64,000 nt of DNA from Klebsiella ornithinolytica NBRC 105727 = ATCC 31898 (GTDB lineage Bacteria > Pseudomonadota > Gammaproteobacteria > Enterobacterales > Enterobacteriaceae): NCBI RefSeq assembly GCF_001598295.1, contig NZ_BCYR01000002.1:62001-126000 (forward strand). The letters run 5' to 3'. Shown here piece by piece: positions 31,181-41,137 of this stretch; within the stretch, counting starts at the first letter, position 1; each line of letters starts with the position of its first letter. The translations under genes and the position numbers were made by a program. The notes beneath the pieces were generated by a model. It was not told where the DNA came from. It did no database searches and saw only the letters and a program-made list of their open reading frames with translations.

Positions 31181-31440
31181 GAAGATGGTGCATCCAGGAG
31201 GATGACTCGTTTTACTCACCCTACGGGCCGTTGCTCACGCAACGTTATCCTCCCTGGTACTGGCGATAATTTCGCAGACCATGAAGCGATAAATTTAATG
31301 TGAATCTGGAGAAGATGGTGCATCCGGGAGGATGACTCGTTTTACTCACCCTACGGGCCGTTGCTCACGCAACGTTATCCTCCCTGGTGCTGGCGATGAT
31401 TTCGCAGACCATGAAGCGATAAATTTGATGTAAATCTGGA
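31181..31440 (-). repeat. Two tandem 130-bp tRNA-remnant units distal to argQ
   Basis: Two 130-base units (31181-31310 and 31311-31440) follow the last tRNA gene of the operon. On the transcribed strand each ends with an 18-base copy of the tRNA-Arg 3' end including CCA (the first has one substitution). Before it lies a hairpin with CGTTGC/GCAACG arms, enclosed by GGAGGAT/ATCCTCC arms that imitate an extended T stem. They resemble the remnant repeats of the E. coli tyrT operon. No terminator with a strong stem was found just beyond, though T-rich stretches lie near 31050-31060. Confidence 0.75.
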
Positions 31441-31445
31441 GAAGA

Positions 31446-31522
31446 TGGTGCATCCGGGAGGATTCGAACCTCCGACCGCTCGGTTCGTAGCCGAGTACTC
31501 TATCCAGCTGAGCTACGGATGC
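31446..31522 (-). tRNA. argQ: tRNA-Arg (anticodon ACG)
   Basis: The 77-base gene includes encoded CCA. Anticodon loop CTACGAA gives ACG (wobble A becomes inosine), and the T loop is TTCGAAT. The 7-bp acceptor stem is GCATCCG/CGGATGC. It is identical to the three other arginine genes here. By E. coli order it is the last of the serV-argV-argY-argZ-argQ operon. Confidence 0.97.
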
Positions 31523-31612
31523 ATCAGGGAGAACTGCTTTACTACATTGTCTTGCCTGGTGCTGACGATTATCTCGCAGACCGTGAAATAACACTTTCGC
31601 TGTTATCTCGGA

Positions 31613-31742
31613 GAAGATGGTGCATCCAGGAGGATGACTCACTTCGCTCGCCCTGTGGGCCGTTGCTTACGCAACGTTATCCTCCCTGGTACTGGCGATT
31701 ATTTCGCAGACCATGAAATAACAGTTCCGCTGTCATTTCGGA
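31613..31742 (-). repeat. 130-bp tRNA-remnant unit between argZ and argQ
   Basis: This unit has the same layout as those after argQ: a tRNA 3'-end copy with CCA (one substitution), a GGAGGAT/ATCCTCC enclosing stem and an inner CGTTGC/GCAACG hairpin. It is flanked by the same sequence (TCGCAGACC...GAAATAAC) that flanks the real tRNA genes. Confidence 0.75.
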
Positions 31743-31747
31743 GAAGA

Positions 31748-31824
31748 TGGTGCATCCGGGAGGATTCGAACCTCCGACCGCTCGGTTCGTAGCCGAGTAC
31801 TCTATCCAGCTGAGCTACGGATGC
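31748..31824 (-). tRNA. argZ: tRNA-Arg (anticodon ACG)
   Basis: This 77-base gene with encoded CCA is identical to the other three arginine genes. It starts exactly 302 bases from the next copy on each side, showing tandem duplication of a gene-plus-spacer unit. Confidence 0.97.
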
Positions 31825-31914
31825 ATCAGGGAGAACTGCTTTACTACATTGTCTTCCCTGGTGCTGACGATTATCTCGCAGACCATGAAATAACACTTTC
31901 GTTGTTATCTCGGA

Positions 31915-32044
31915 GAAGATGGTGCATCCGGGAGGATGACTTACTTCGCTCGCCCTATGGGCCGTTGCTTACGCAACGTTATCCTCCCTGGTACTGGCGA
32001 TTATCTCGCAGACCGTGAAATAACAGTTCCGCTGTCATTTCGGA
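31915..32044 (-). repeat. 130-bp tRNA-remnant unit between argY and argZ
   Basis: This is a remnant unit whose last 18 bases on the transcribed strand are identical to the tRNA-Arg 3' end with CCA. The enclosing and inner stems are conserved. Confidence 0.75.
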
Positions 32045-32049
32045 GAAGA

Positions 32050-32126
32050 TGGTGCATCCGGGAGGATTCGAACCTCCGACCGCTCGGTTCGTAGCCGAGT
32101 ACTCTATCCAGCTGAGCTACGGATGC
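32050..32126 (-). tRNA. argY: tRNA-Arg (anticodon ACG)
   Basis: This is the third of four identical 77-base arginine genes with encoded CCA and anticodon ACG. Its symbol follows E. coli order. Confidence 0.97.
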
Positions 32127-32184
32127 ATCAGGGAGAACTACTTTACTACGCGTCAGTGTCACATCTAACACTTGCCACACTGAG

Positions 32185-32280
32185 TAAGATGGTGCATCCG
32201 GGAGGATGACTCGGCTTTCGCCTCGCCCTGCGGGCCGTTGCTAATGCAACGTTATCCTTCCTGGTGCTTGCGGTTATTAC
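32185..32280 (-). repeat. Diverged tRNA-remnant unit between argV and argY
   Basis: The unit keeps the exact tRNA 3'-end copy and the GGAGGAT enclosing arm. The inner hairpin loop differs (CGTTGC ATTA GCAACG) and the 3' flank has diverged. It is the oldest-looking or least homogenised unit. Confidence 0.68.
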
Positions 32281-32324
32281 CGCTACCCCAACCACCTCTT
32301 CATTGCTGAAGAAATGGGAAAATA

Positions 32325-32401
32325 TGGTGCATCCGGGAGGATTCGAACCTCCGACCGCTCGGTTCGTAGCCGAGTACTCTATCCAGCTGAGCTACGGATG
32401 C
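32325..32401 (-). tRNA. argV: tRNA-Arg (anticodon ACG)
   Basis: This is the first arginine gene of the operon, identical in its 77 bases to the other three. It starts five bases after serV ends, so the two are cut from one precursor. Confidence 0.97.
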
Positions 32402-32405
32402 AAAA

Positions 32406-32498
32406 TGGCGGTGAGGCGGGGATTCGAACCCCGGATGCAGCTTTTGACCGCATACTCCCTTAGCAGGGGAGCGCCTTCAGCCTCTCGGCCACCTCACC
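32406..32498 (-). tRNA. serV: tRNA-Ser (anticodon GCT)
   Basis: The 93-base class II tRNA has the long variable arm of serine tRNAs, anticodon loop CTGCTAA (GCT, reading AGC/AGU), T loop TTCGAAT and encoded CCA. It is the first gene of the tRNA operon. Confidence 0.97.
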
Positions 32499-32560
32499 AC
32501 ACGCCTCTTACGAGTGCTTCGAAGAACTTGTTTCTGCTCTTCGTCGCTGCGATGGCGCAC

Positions 32561-32588
32561 ATATTACTTTCTGGTACTTATAAGTCAA
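32561..32588 (-). promoter_or_regulatory. Promoter of the serV-argVYZQ operon
   Basis: Reading leftward: TTGACT, 16 bases, TAATAT, then a GC-rich discriminator (GTGCGCC). This is the typical layout of a stringently controlled stable-RNA promoter. The expected start site is about 55 bases upstream of serV. Confidence 0.78.
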
Positions 32589-32790
32589 ACAATTTTTCGA
32601 TACCTTTTTCCGTTTGCACACTTACCGCGCAATTAGCCTGCAAAAACGGCAAAAAGAGTGTTTTATCAACAGGAATTCAGGGCTTTCGGCCAGCGGCAGG
32701 CAAAAGATAAATGTCGCGATCGATAGGCAATAAACAAAAATGGGAGAGAGCAGAAGAAGAAAAGTCAGAAAGAAGGACGGGAGCGGGGAT

Positions 32791-32814
32791 GCGCCTCACG
32801 GAATCGCGAGGCGC
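32791..32814 (-). terminator. Stem-loop after csrA
   Basis: GCGCCTC (32791-32797) pairs with GAGGCGC (32808-32814), eight bases after the csrA stop. The T-rich tail is interrupted by GC bases, so it is a probable but not classical terminator. Confidence 0.6.
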
Positions 32815-32821
32815 GAAAACC

Positions 32822-33007
32822 TTAGTAACTGGACTGCTGGGATTTTTCAGCCTGGATACGCTGGTAGATCTCTTCACGATGCACGGAGACTTCTTTAGGG
32901 GCATTAACGCCAATACGTACCTGGTTACCCTTAACCCCTAAAACTGTCACAGTGACCTCATCTCCAATCATGAGGGTCTCACCAACTCGACGAGTCAGAA
33001 TCAGCAT
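32822..33007 (-). CDS. csrA: Carbon storage regulator CsrA
   Basis: The 61-residue protein appears identical to E. coli CsrA ([18 protein letters not shown] to the C-terminal SQQSSY). It has the N-terminal strand and the [19 protein letters not shown] segment with Arg44, needed for RNA binding. The dimer binds GGA motifs near ribosome sites to control central carbon metabolism, biofilm and motility. A 238-base gap to alaS holds its promoters. Confidence 0.98.
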
Positions 33008-33200
33008 TCTTTGCTCCTTGAAAGATTAAAAGAGTCGGGTCTCTCGTATCCCGGCATTATCCATCATATAACGCCAAAAAGTAAGCGATGACAAACACCT
33101 TACGGTGTAAGCAGTCACGGCATCACATTCTGTTAAACCTAAGTTTAGCCGATATACACAACTTCAACCCGACTTTATCGTTATCAGTGCTTCTCTCGCA

Positions 33201-33230
33201 AGCTACCGTTATCCAGGGATAACGGTAGCT
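33201..33230 (-). terminator. Perfect hairpin after alaS
   Basis: AGCTACCGTTATCC (33201-33214) and GGATAACGGTAGCT (33217-33230) form a perfect 14-bp stem, 16 bases after the alaS stop. There is no T run on the transcribed strand. It probably ends or stabilises the alaS message. Confidence 0.55.
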
Positions 33231-33245
33231 ATGCATTTATAGTTA

Positions 33246-35873
33246 TTACAGTTTTGCGCTGACCCAGCCTTTCACACTGGCTAACGCTGCAGGGAGAGCA
33301 GACGCGTCGGTACCGCCGGCCTGAGCCATATCCGGACGACCGCCCCCTTTGCCACCCACCTGCTGGGCGACCATTCCAACCAGCTCCCCTGCTTTCACGC
33401 GATCTGTCACATCCTTAGACACACCGGCAATCAGAGAAACCTTACCATCCGCCACCGTGGCTAACACAACGACCGTAGAACCGAGTTGGTTTTTCAGGTC
33501 ATCAACCATGGTACGCAGCATTTTCGGCTCAACGCCGGCCAGCTCGCTGACCAGCAATTTGACGCCGTTAATCTCTTCTGCTTTGCTGGAGAGGTTTGCG
33601 CTCTCCTGTGCCGCCGCCTGCTCTTTCAGCTGCTGCAGCTCTTTTTCCAGTACGCGAGTACGTTCCAGCGCGGCACGCACTTTATCGCCAAGGTTATGGC
33701 TGTCGCCCTTCAGCAACTGTGCGATATCGCCCAGCAGATCGCTCTGCGCATGCAGATACGCAATTGCGCCTTCGCCGGTCACTGCCTCGATACGGCGAAC
33801 GCCCGCAGCGGTACCGGATTCAGAGGTAATACGGAACAGGCCAATATCACCGGTACGTGAAGCGTGAGTACCGCCGCACAGCTCGGTGGAGAAATCGCCC
33901 ATGCTCAGTACGCGAACGCGATCGTCATATTTCTCGCCGAACAGCGCCATCGCACCAGACTCTCGCGCCGCATCGATATCCATGATGTTGGTTTCAACCG
34001 GCAGGTTGCGACGGATCTGAGCATTGACCAGATCTTCCACCGCGCGAATCTCTTCCGGCTTCATGGCTTCGAAGTGAGAGAAGTCAAAACGCAGCGCTTT
34101 GTCATTCACCAGCGAGCCTTTCTGCGCCACATGCGTACCCAGAACCTGACGTAATGCCGCATGCATCAGGTGAGTTGCCGAGTGGTTCAGACGAATACGC
34201 TGACGGCGAGCCCGATCGACATCAGCCTCCAGCGCATCGCCCACTTTCAGCGTGCCGTGGCTCAGTTTACCAATATGACCAATGGCCTGGCCGTATTTCT
34301 GCGTATCGCTGACCGCGAAGGAGAAACCGGCGCCTTTCAGTTCGCCTTTATCGCCCACCTGGCCACCGGATTCTGCGTAGAACGGCGTTTGATCCAGAAT
34401 GACAACCGCTTCCTGGCCCGCAGTCACGGCATCAACGGCTTTGCCATCGATGAACAGTGCGGTCACTTTCGCATTCAGCTCCAGGTGGTCGTAGCCTTTA
34501 AATTCAGAAGCGCCGTCAACGCGAATCATCGCATTGTAGTCTGCGCCAAAGCCGCTGGACTCACGCGCACGACGACGCTGCTCTTCCATTGCGGCCTCAA
34601 AGCCTGCTTCGTCGACTTTAATATTGCGCTCGCGGCAAACGTCGGCGGTCAGGTCAACCGGGAAACCATAGGTGTCATACAGACGGAAAGCGGTTTCGCC
34701 ATCCAGCGTATCGCCCTTCAGCTTGCTCAGCTCTTCATCCAGCAGCGCCAGACCGCGCTCCAGCGTACGAGCGAACTGCTCTTCTTCGGTTTTCAGCACA
34801 TGCTCAACCTGAGCCTGCTGCTGCTTCAGCTCTTCACCGGCGGCGCCCATGACATCAATCAGCGGAGCAACCAGTTTCCAGAAGAAGGTCTCCTTCGCAC
34901 CCAGCATGTTGCCATGACGCACGGCACGACGAATGATACGACGCAGCACGTAGCCACGGTTTTCATTCGACGGGATTACGCCGTCGGCAATCAGGAATGC
35001 GCAGGAACGAATATGGTCAGCGATAACGCGCAGCGATTTGTTCGTCAGGTCGGTTGCGCCGGTGACTCTCGCGACGTTCTCAATCAGAGTGCGGAACAGG
35101 TCGATATCATAGTTGGAGTTGACGTGCTGCAGAACGGCAGCAATACGCTCCAGGCCCATACCGGTGTCGACAGACGGCTTCGGCAGCGGCTCCATGGTGC
35201 CGTCGGCCTGACGGTTAAACTGCATGAAGACGATGTTCCAGATCTCAATGTAGCGATCGCCGTCTTCTTCCGGGCTTCCCGGAGGACCGCCCCAGATGTG
35301 GTCACCGTGGTCGAAGAAGATTTCGGTACACGGACCGCACGGCCCGGTATCGCCCATCTGCCAGAAGTTGTCAGAAGCGAACGCCGCGCCTTTATTATCG
35401 CCAATGCGGATAATACGCTCACGTGGAACGCCGACCTCATTCGCCCAGATATCGAAAGCTTCGTCATCGGTTTCGTAAACGGTCACCCACAGTTTATCTT
35501 TCGGCAGCGCGAACCAGTTTTCCCCGGTCAGCAGTTCCCATGCGTATTTGATGGCATCCTGCTTGAAGTAGTCGCCGAAGCTGAAGTTACCCAGCATTTC
35601 AAAGAAAGTGTGGTGACGCGCGGTGTAACCGACGTTTTCCAGATCGTTGTGTTTACCACCCGCACGAACGCAACGCTGCGCGGTCGTCGCGCGAGAATAA
35701 TGGCGTTTGTCGAGACCCAGGAAAACATCCTTGAACTGGTTCATCCCGGCGTTGGTAAACAGCAGGGTCGGGTCGTTATGCGGCACCAGGGAGCTGCTCG
35801 CAACGACCTGGTGTCCCTTGCTATGGAAAAAATCGAGAAACGCCTGACGGATCTCAGCAGTGCTCTTGCTCAT
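33246..35873 (-). CDS. alaS: Alanyl-tRNA synthetase
   Basis: The 875-residue class II synthetase charges tRNA-Ala. It has the N-terminal catalytic core ([15 protein letters not shown]; motif region [16 protein letters not shown]), an editing domain with zinc-binding [11 protein letters not shown] and CGGTH, and a C-terminal glycine-rich domain ([15 protein letters not shown]). Length and sequence match E. coli AlaS (876 aa). It lies between csrA and recX as in E. coli. A 254-base gap upstream contains its promoter and the 3' flank of recX. Confidence 0.97.
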   Translation of the reverse strand: MSKSTAEIRQAFLDFFHSKGHQVVASSSLVPHNDPTLLFTNAGMNQFKDVFLGLDKRHYSRATTAQRCVRAGGKHNDLENVGYTARHHTFFEMLGNFSFGDYFKQDAIKYAWELLTGENWFALPKDKLWVTVYETDDEAFDIWANEVGVPRERIIRIGDNKGAAFASDNFWQMGDTGPCGPCTEIFFDHGDHIWGGPPGSPEEDGDRYIEIWNIVFMQFNRQADGTMEPLPKPSVDTGMGLERIAAVLQHVNSNYDIDLFRTLIENVARVTGATDLTNKSLRVIADHIRSCAFLIADGVIPSNENRGYVLRRIIRRAVRHGNMLGAKETFFWKLVAPLIDVMGAAGEELKQQQAQVEHVLKTEEEQFARTLERGLALLDEELSKLKGDTLDGETAFRLYDTYGFPVDLTADVCRERNIKVDEAGFEAAMEEQRRRARESSGFGADYNAMIRVDGASEFKGYDHLELNAKVTALFIDGKAVDAVTAGQEAVVILDQTPFYAESGGQVGDKGELKGAGFSFAVSDTQKYGQAIGHIGKLSHGTLKVGDALEADVDRARRQRIRLNHSATHLMHAALRQVLGTHVAQKGSLVNDKALRFDFSHFEAMKPEEIRAVEDLVNAQIRRNLPVETNIMDIDAARESGAMALFGEKYDDRVRVLSMGDFSTELCGGTHASRTGDIGLFRITSESGTAAGVRRIEAVTGEGAIAYLHAQSDLLGDIAQLLKGDSHNLGDKVRAALERTRVLEKELQQLKEQAAAQESANLSSKAEEINGVKLLVSELAGVEPKMLRTMVDDLKNQLGSTVVVLATVADGKVSLIAGVSKDVTDRVKAGELVGMVAQQVGGKGGGRPDMAQAGGTDASALPAALASVKGWVSAKL

Positions 35874-36127
35874 AATTATCCTGAAATCAAGCTATACACT
35901 TCACCTTTCACGCCGCCTCTACGCGGGCTGCGCTCGTTCACCCCGACCACGTACCTCTGTACGCTCCAGGTGACTCACTCTCCTGCCGCCTTGACGCAGC
36001 GCGAATGATTTTGTGTATAAGGAATAATCGTCGTGGGCGCTGATTGCCTGTTAACAGCCAGCGACCGGACGGAATAAAGTGGGAATAAGATAAGTTTTCT
36101 TTACTGGGAAGTAAAATACCCGATGGG

Positions 36128-36628
36128 TCAATCTGCAAAATTTCGCCAGATTTCCTGAATATCTTCCATCAGGTAGCCACGGTACAGCAAAAACCGCTGG
36201 ATTTTGACTTTATCGGCAAATGTCGTCGGGAGCGGTTCGCCATACTTACGCTGCGCCTGCTCTTTCGCCAGCGCGGCCCAGTCAATATTGCACTCGCGCA
36301 TCGCGCTTTCGCTAACGTCGCGGGGAATACCTTTCTGATTGAGCTCCTGGCGGATACGCGCCGGGCCATATCCTTTGCGGCTACGGCTGCCAATAAACTG
36401 GCGAACAAAGCGACCGTCGTCAAGGTAGCGGTTCTCAATGCACCAGGCGACAACGGTGTCTACCTCTTCCGGCGTGACGTCCAGCGTCTCCGGGCCATTT
36501 TTTCCCAGTACCGGAGCAGCGAGTTTACGCCGCAGCTCCTGTTCGCTATGGTCGCGCATCGCCAGGATACGGATTGCGCGGTCCAGCAGGCGGGCATAGC
36601 CGGAACGGCGGGATGAAGGTTCAGTCAC
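36128..36628 (-). CDS. recX: RecA regulator RecX
   Basis: The 166-residue protein matches E. coli RecX (166 aa), with three-helix repeats and the motifs [35 protein letters not shown] and [15 protein letters not shown]. It caps and inhibits RecA filament growth. The start is a GTG at 36628 after GAGG, matching the E. coli length; the longer upstream frame crosses the recA terminator. It is made mostly by read-through from recA. Confidence 0.95.
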   Translation of the reverse strand: MTEPSSRRSGYARLLDRAIRILAMRDHSEQELRRKLAAPVLGKNGPETLDVTPEEVDTVVAWCIENRYLDDGRFVRQFIGSRSRKGYGPARIRQELNQKGIPRDVSESAMRECNIDWAALAKEQAQRKYGEPLPTTFADKVKIQRFLLYRGYLMEDIQEIWRNFAD

Positions 36629-36652
36629 GGGCACCTCGACAATCAAAAAGCA

Positions 36653-36675
36653 AAAGGGCCGCATTCGCAGCCCTT
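36653..36675 (-). terminator. Leaky terminator between recA and recX
   Basis: On the transcribed strand AAGGGC and GCCCTT close a stem with inner GC pairs, followed by TTGCTTTTT. It lies about 20 bases after the recA stop and just before recX. In E. coli partial read-through of this terminator sets recX expression. Confidence 0.8.
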
Positions 36676-36696
36676 CGTTATCTTTCGATGAGATTA

Positions 36697-37841
<1,145 letters not shown>

Positions 37842-37845
<4 letters not shown>

Positions 37846-38339
37846 GTATTTTGTAGAAATTGTTGCCAGAGGAGATTTAGCGCATAAGCCGTTGCCTGAC
37901 GACGCACCGCCTCCCGGTCTCCGGCAAAACATTCACGCCGGGTCACGCCCTGCCCGTTCGCACAGGCCACGCCAAACCACACCGTTCCGACAGGTTTTTC
38001 CTCGCTGCCGCCATCCGGTCCGGCGATGCCGCTCACCGAAATAGCATAGGTGGCGCGCGCAGCGCGCAGCGCGCCAACGGCCATCTCAACCACCACCGGC
38101 TCGCTCACCGCGCCATGGCCGAGGAGCGTAACCTCGCTGACGCCGATCATCTGCGATTTGGCTTCATTGCTGTAGGTCACGAACCCGCGTTCAAACCATG
38201 CTGAACTGCCGGCGATGTCGGTGAGCACTTTCGCGACCCAACCGCCGGTACAGGACTCTGCCGTGGTCACCGTCGCACCGCGAGCTTTTAATGCCAGCCC
38301 GACCTGCTCACTCAGTTGCTTTAATTCAGAATCTGTCAT
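37842..38339 (-). CDS. pncC: Nicotinamide-nucleotide amidohydrolase PncC
   Basis: The 165-residue protein matches E. coli PncC (YgaD, 165 aa), a CinA C-terminal-domain enzyme with the active-site segment TTAESCTGG and the SGIAGPDGGSEEKPVGTVWFG loop. It deamidates NMN to NaMN to recycle pyridine nucleotides. ATG 38339 (MTDSELKQL) is chosen by homology. Its stop codon abuts the recA LexA box. Confidence 0.94.
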
Positions 38340-38477
38340 TAGCGCCCCGTTTAAGCCAGATAAAGAGGCCATCAAAGATAGCACTTTCAGCACAGATATG
38401 GGGATGAGGTCATCAATTTACGAGGGGGCTTCCGAAAATGAGCGGCCCCGACGGCGTCGGGACCGTTAACGCGCGCG

Positions 38478-39359
38478 TTACTTCATGCTGGCGGCGATCA
38501 GCTCGACGTTATGGCGTAACATTTTCACGTAGCTATCCGCCACGCCGCCCGGTTTCGAGAGCGCTTCCGGATAGAGCTCCCCGCCCGGCTGTGCGCCAGT
38601 CGCGGCCGCAATTTGTTTCACCAGACGCGGATCGAGCTGGTTTTCCATAAACCAGGTGTGGATGCCGTCGGCCTTAATTTGTTGAATCAGTGCCGCCACC
38701 TGCGCCGCGCTGGCTTCGCTTTCTGACGACAGCCCCTGTGGTGCCAGGAAGGTCACGCCATAGGCGCGGCCAAAGTAGCCAAACGCATCATGGCTGGTGA
38801 GCACTTTGCGTTTTGCCAGCGGAATTGCCGTAAACTGTTTTTTTGCCCAACCGTCGATCTCCGTCAGTTGGCCGATGTAGCGCTGCCCGGATGCCTCCAG
38901 CGCAGCCTTATCCTGCGGATCGGCTTTGATCAGGCCGTTGAGAATATTTTGCGCATAAATCGCGCCGTTAGCGGCGCTGTTCCACGCATGAGGGTCAGTA
39001 ACCGTTTTCCCCTCCTCATTGAGCGTGTGCGTTTTTACCCCGGTAGAGGCCACCACCAGCTCACCTTTAAAACCCGAAGCTTTGATTAATCTGTCGACCC
39101 AGCCTTCCAGTCCCAGACCATTAACCACCACCACATCGGCTTTGCTCAGCAAAGCGCTATCCTGCGGCGAAGGTTCAAAGGTATGCGGATCGCCGTCCGG
39201 TCCCACCAGCGTATCAACATGCACATGTTCGCCCCCCACCTGCTGCACCATATCGCCCAGCACTGAAAAACTACTCACCACGTTGAGCGTTTTTGCCATC
39301 GCCCCCTGCGTTGCGAGGCCTAACGCCAGCGCCAGAATGACTGCGGTACGTTTCATCAT
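38478..39359 (-). CDS. Zinc/manganese-type ABC transporter substrate-binding protein
   Basis: The 293-residue precursor has a signal peptide ending TQGAMA-KTLNVV and the cluster A-I (ZnuA/PsaA-like) fold. Likely metal ligands are histidines in DGDPHTFEPSPQD and TDPHAWNSAANG and acidic residues further on (including ENQLDPRL). It lacks the long His-rich loop of ZnuA. It is the last gene of a three-gene ABC operon with a Zur-like operator upstream, so zinc is the likely metal. AAGGAAAT precedes the start. Confidence 0.87.
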   Translation of the reverse strand: MMKRTAVILALALGLATQGAMAKTLNVVSSFSVLGDMVQQVGGEHVHVDTLVGPDGDPHTFEPSPQDSALLSKADVVVVNGLGLEGWVDRLIKASGFKGELVVASTGVKTHTLNEEGKTVTDPHAWNSAANGAIYAQNILNGLIKADPQDKAALEASGQRYIGQLTEIDGWAKKQFTAIPLAKRKVLTSHDAFGYFGRAYGVTFLAPQGLSSESEASAAQVAALIQQIKADGIHTWFMENQLDPRLVKQIAAATGAQPGGELYPEALSKPGGVADSYVKMLRHNVELIAASMK

Positions 39360-39365
39360 ATTTCC

Positions 39366-40229
39366 TTACCCCATTAATTTACGCCAGCTGACGACCAGTC
39401 GGCTGCGCGTGCCAAAAAACACCGAAATAAAAAAGATCCCGCTGGCGGTCAGTACGATGGACGGCCCGGCCGGTAAATTCGCGGTCCACGACAGGCTTAA
39501 CCCCATCCAGGCACAAAAGCCGCCTATCAGCGCCGCCAGCAGCAAGGTTCCGGGCAAGGTTCGCACCCAGCAGCACGCCGCTACCGCCGGCAGCATCATC
39601 ACGCCAACCGCCATCAGCGTCCCCAGCACCTGGAACCCGGCGACCAGATTGAGCACCAGCAGCGCCAGGAACAGACCGTGCAGCAGCGCCGGGAGCCGCG
39701 GGTGGTTAACCTGCAGCCAGGCGCTATCAAAGGCTTCGCTGACCAGTCCACGATAAAGCAGCGCGATGCAGAGCAGCGTCAGGCTGGCCACCCCGCTGAC
39801 AAACAGCGCAGCGTCGTTATCCACCGCCAGAATCGAGCCAAACAGTAGATGCAGCAGATCAACGCTGGAGCCGCGAAGCGACACCAGCGTCACTCCCAGT
39901 GCCAGTGACCCGAGGTAAAACCCGGCAAAACTGGCATCCTCTTTCAACGGCGTGCGTCGGCTGACCCAGCCCGCCACCAGCGCCACGGCAATTCCGGCGA
40001 TAAACCCGCCGATAGTCATTGCCAGCAGCGACATGCCGCTCACCAGGTAGCCCACCGCCACGCCGGGTAAAATTGCGTGCGACAGCGCGTCGCCCATCAG
40101 ACTCATTCGTCGCAGCAGTAAGAAGACGCCAAGCATGGTCGTGCTCAGAGAGAGCGCGAGGCACACCAGCAGCGCGCGGCGCATAAAGCCGAATTCAATG
40201 AAGGGCTGAAAAAAGGTATGCCAGATCAT
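39366..40229 (-). CDS. Metal ABC transporter permease (ZnuB/SitC-like)
   Basis: The 287-residue protein has about eight membrane helices and the family motif MSLMGDALSHAILPGVAVGYL near the N terminus. It forms the import channel for the metal captured by the binding protein. Its start overlaps the ATPase stop by four bases (ATGA) and it ends six bases before the binding-protein start. Confidence 0.9.
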   Translation of the reverse strand: MIWHTFFQPFIEFGFMRRALLVCLALSLSTTMLGVFLLLRRMSLMGDALSHAILPGVAVGYLVSGMSLLAMTIGGFIAGIAVALVAGWVSRRTPLKEDASFAGFYLGSLALGVTLVSLRGSSVDLLHLLFGSILAVDNDAALFVSGVASLTLLCIALLYRGLVSEAFDSAWLQVNHPRLPALLHGLFLALLVLNLVAGFQVLGTLMAVGVMMLPAVAACCWVRTLPGTLLLAALIGGFCAWMGLSLSWTANLPAGPSIVLTASGIFFISVFFGTRSRLVVSWRKLMG

Positions 40230-40903
40230 GCCAGCCTCGCAGAGCCGAAGGCGGGCAGCACATCGTCGGTGTTACCCCAGCGAGCGCGCTGCGGTTCCAG
40301 CAGCAGCGTTTCCGGGAAATATTCAGCGACGCGCTGGTTATCATGCAGCACCGCCAGTACCGTCTGCCCCTGTTGATGCATCTCAAGGATCAGCCCCATT
40401 AGCTCGCGGCTGGTTGCTTCATCAATCCCGGTAAAGGGTTCATCCAGCATAACCAGCGGCGCCTGCTGCACGATAACTCTGGCGAACAGCATGCGCTGGA
40501 ACTGCCCGCCGGAGAGCGCCTCAATCGGCGTTTTCGCCATTGATGTCAGCCCCACGCGCTCCAGCGCGGCGCCGATACGCCGCCGGAACTCGCTGCGGAT
40601 CCCCCCCAGTAAAGAGACATGCGGCCAGGCCCCCTGACTCACCACGTCCTGTACCGTCAGCGGAAACTGCGATTCGAGGGCATGGCGCTGCGCCAGCCAG
40701 CCAATTACCGGACGCGAAACCGTCCAGCGCAGCCTGCCGCTGACCGGAGGAATAAAGCCGGCCAGCGTTTTCAACAGCGTTGATTTACCGCAGCCGTTCA
40801 GGCCGACAATGGCCGTCATGCTGCCTGCCGCAATAACGCCGCTCAGGGCCGGCGTAATAGCCAGTTCTTCGTAACCGGCTACCAGATGATCCAGTTCAAT
40901 CAT
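40226..40903 (-). CDS. Metal ABC transporter ATP-binding protein
   Basis: A 225-residue ATPase with Walker A GLNGCGKST (about residues 31-39), signature ALSGGQFQRMLFARVI and Walker B LVMLDEPFTGID. It powers the permease encoded next. I chose ATG 40903 (MIELDHLVAGY); a GTG at 40936 would add 11 residues but lies in a different frame's small ORF. The ATG overlaps the stop codon of that 29-codon ORF (ATGA), which explains the lack of a Shine-Dalgarno box. Confidence 0.88.
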   Translation of the reverse strand: MIELDHLVAGYEELAITPALSGVIAAGSMTAIVGLNGCGKSTLLKTLAGFIPPVSGRLRWTVSRPVIGWLAQRHALESQFPLTVQDVVSQGAWPHVSLLGGIRSEFRRRIGAALERVGLTSMAKTPIEALSGGQFQRMLFARVIVQQAPLVMLDEPFTGIDEATSRELMGLILEMHQQGQTVLAVLHDNQRVAEYFPETLLLEPQRARWGNTDDVLPAFGSARLA

Positions 40904-40989
40904 GGCAGGGTTACCGCCCACCAGGTCGCCAGCCACAGGAGCGCCAGCAGCACACAGGCTATTCCTACGCGTACCGCTGCGGATGTCAT
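40900..40989 (-). CDS. Putative 29-residue membrane protein heading the metal ABC operon
   Basis: Reading leftward from ATG 40989 a short frame encodes MTSAAVRVGIACVLLALLWL and then ATWWAVTLP, a single hydrophobic helix with an Arg near the N side and a Trp-rich end. Its TGA overlaps the ATPase ATG (ATGA), the coupling seen in the rest of the operon. It lies between the Zur-like site and the ATPase gene. Against it: no clear Shine-Dalgarno box. It may be a real small membrane subunit or a leader ORF that drives ATPase translation. Confidence 0.5.
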   Translation of the reverse strand: MTSAAVRVGIACVLLALLWLATWWAVTLP

Positions 40990-41022
40990 AAAAAGAGAAG
41001 TCACAGCCTTATCCAATTAATA

Positions 41023-41037
41023 TGTTATAACGTAACA
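41023..41037. promoter_or_regulatory. Zur-like operator upstream of the metal ABC operon
   Basis: TGTTATAACGTAACA matches 12 of the 14 specified positions of the core dyad TGTTATANTATAACA found in enterobacterial Zur sites. Wider symmetry (CCAAT at 41013-41017, ATTGG at 41040-41044) extends it. It lies 34 bases before the 29-codon ORF. Zinc-dependent repression is inferred. Confidence 0.62.
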
Positions 41038-41137
41038 ATATTGGATTGACGGAAAAATGTAAATCAGCGTCAACGGCGGGAAATGCTGCAAAATGTAACA
41101 GAACTCCCCTCACGACGAGGGGAGTATCAGGGAAGGG

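Noticed and set aside
31346-32018. Short frames of 65-98 codons repeated within the tRNA region
   Set aside because: They run through tRNA genes and spacers and repeat only because the DNA repeats; no coding signals.
31181-32401. Regularly spaced repeats resembling a CRISPR array
   Set aside because: The repeated blocks are complete tRNA-Arg genes and tRNA-remnant spacers with 302-base periods, not short repeats with unique spacers; no cas genes are nearby.
31181-32498. Genomic island attachment at the tRNA array
   Set aside because: No integrase, no phage genes and no displaced att copy outside the array; the remnant units share flanks with the tRNA genes, which fits local duplication.
34161-36008. 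615-codon open frame on the + strand
   Set aside because: It is the antisense shadow of alaS, whose 875 codons match alanyl-tRNA synthetase motifs; the shadow has no recognisable domain or ribosome site.
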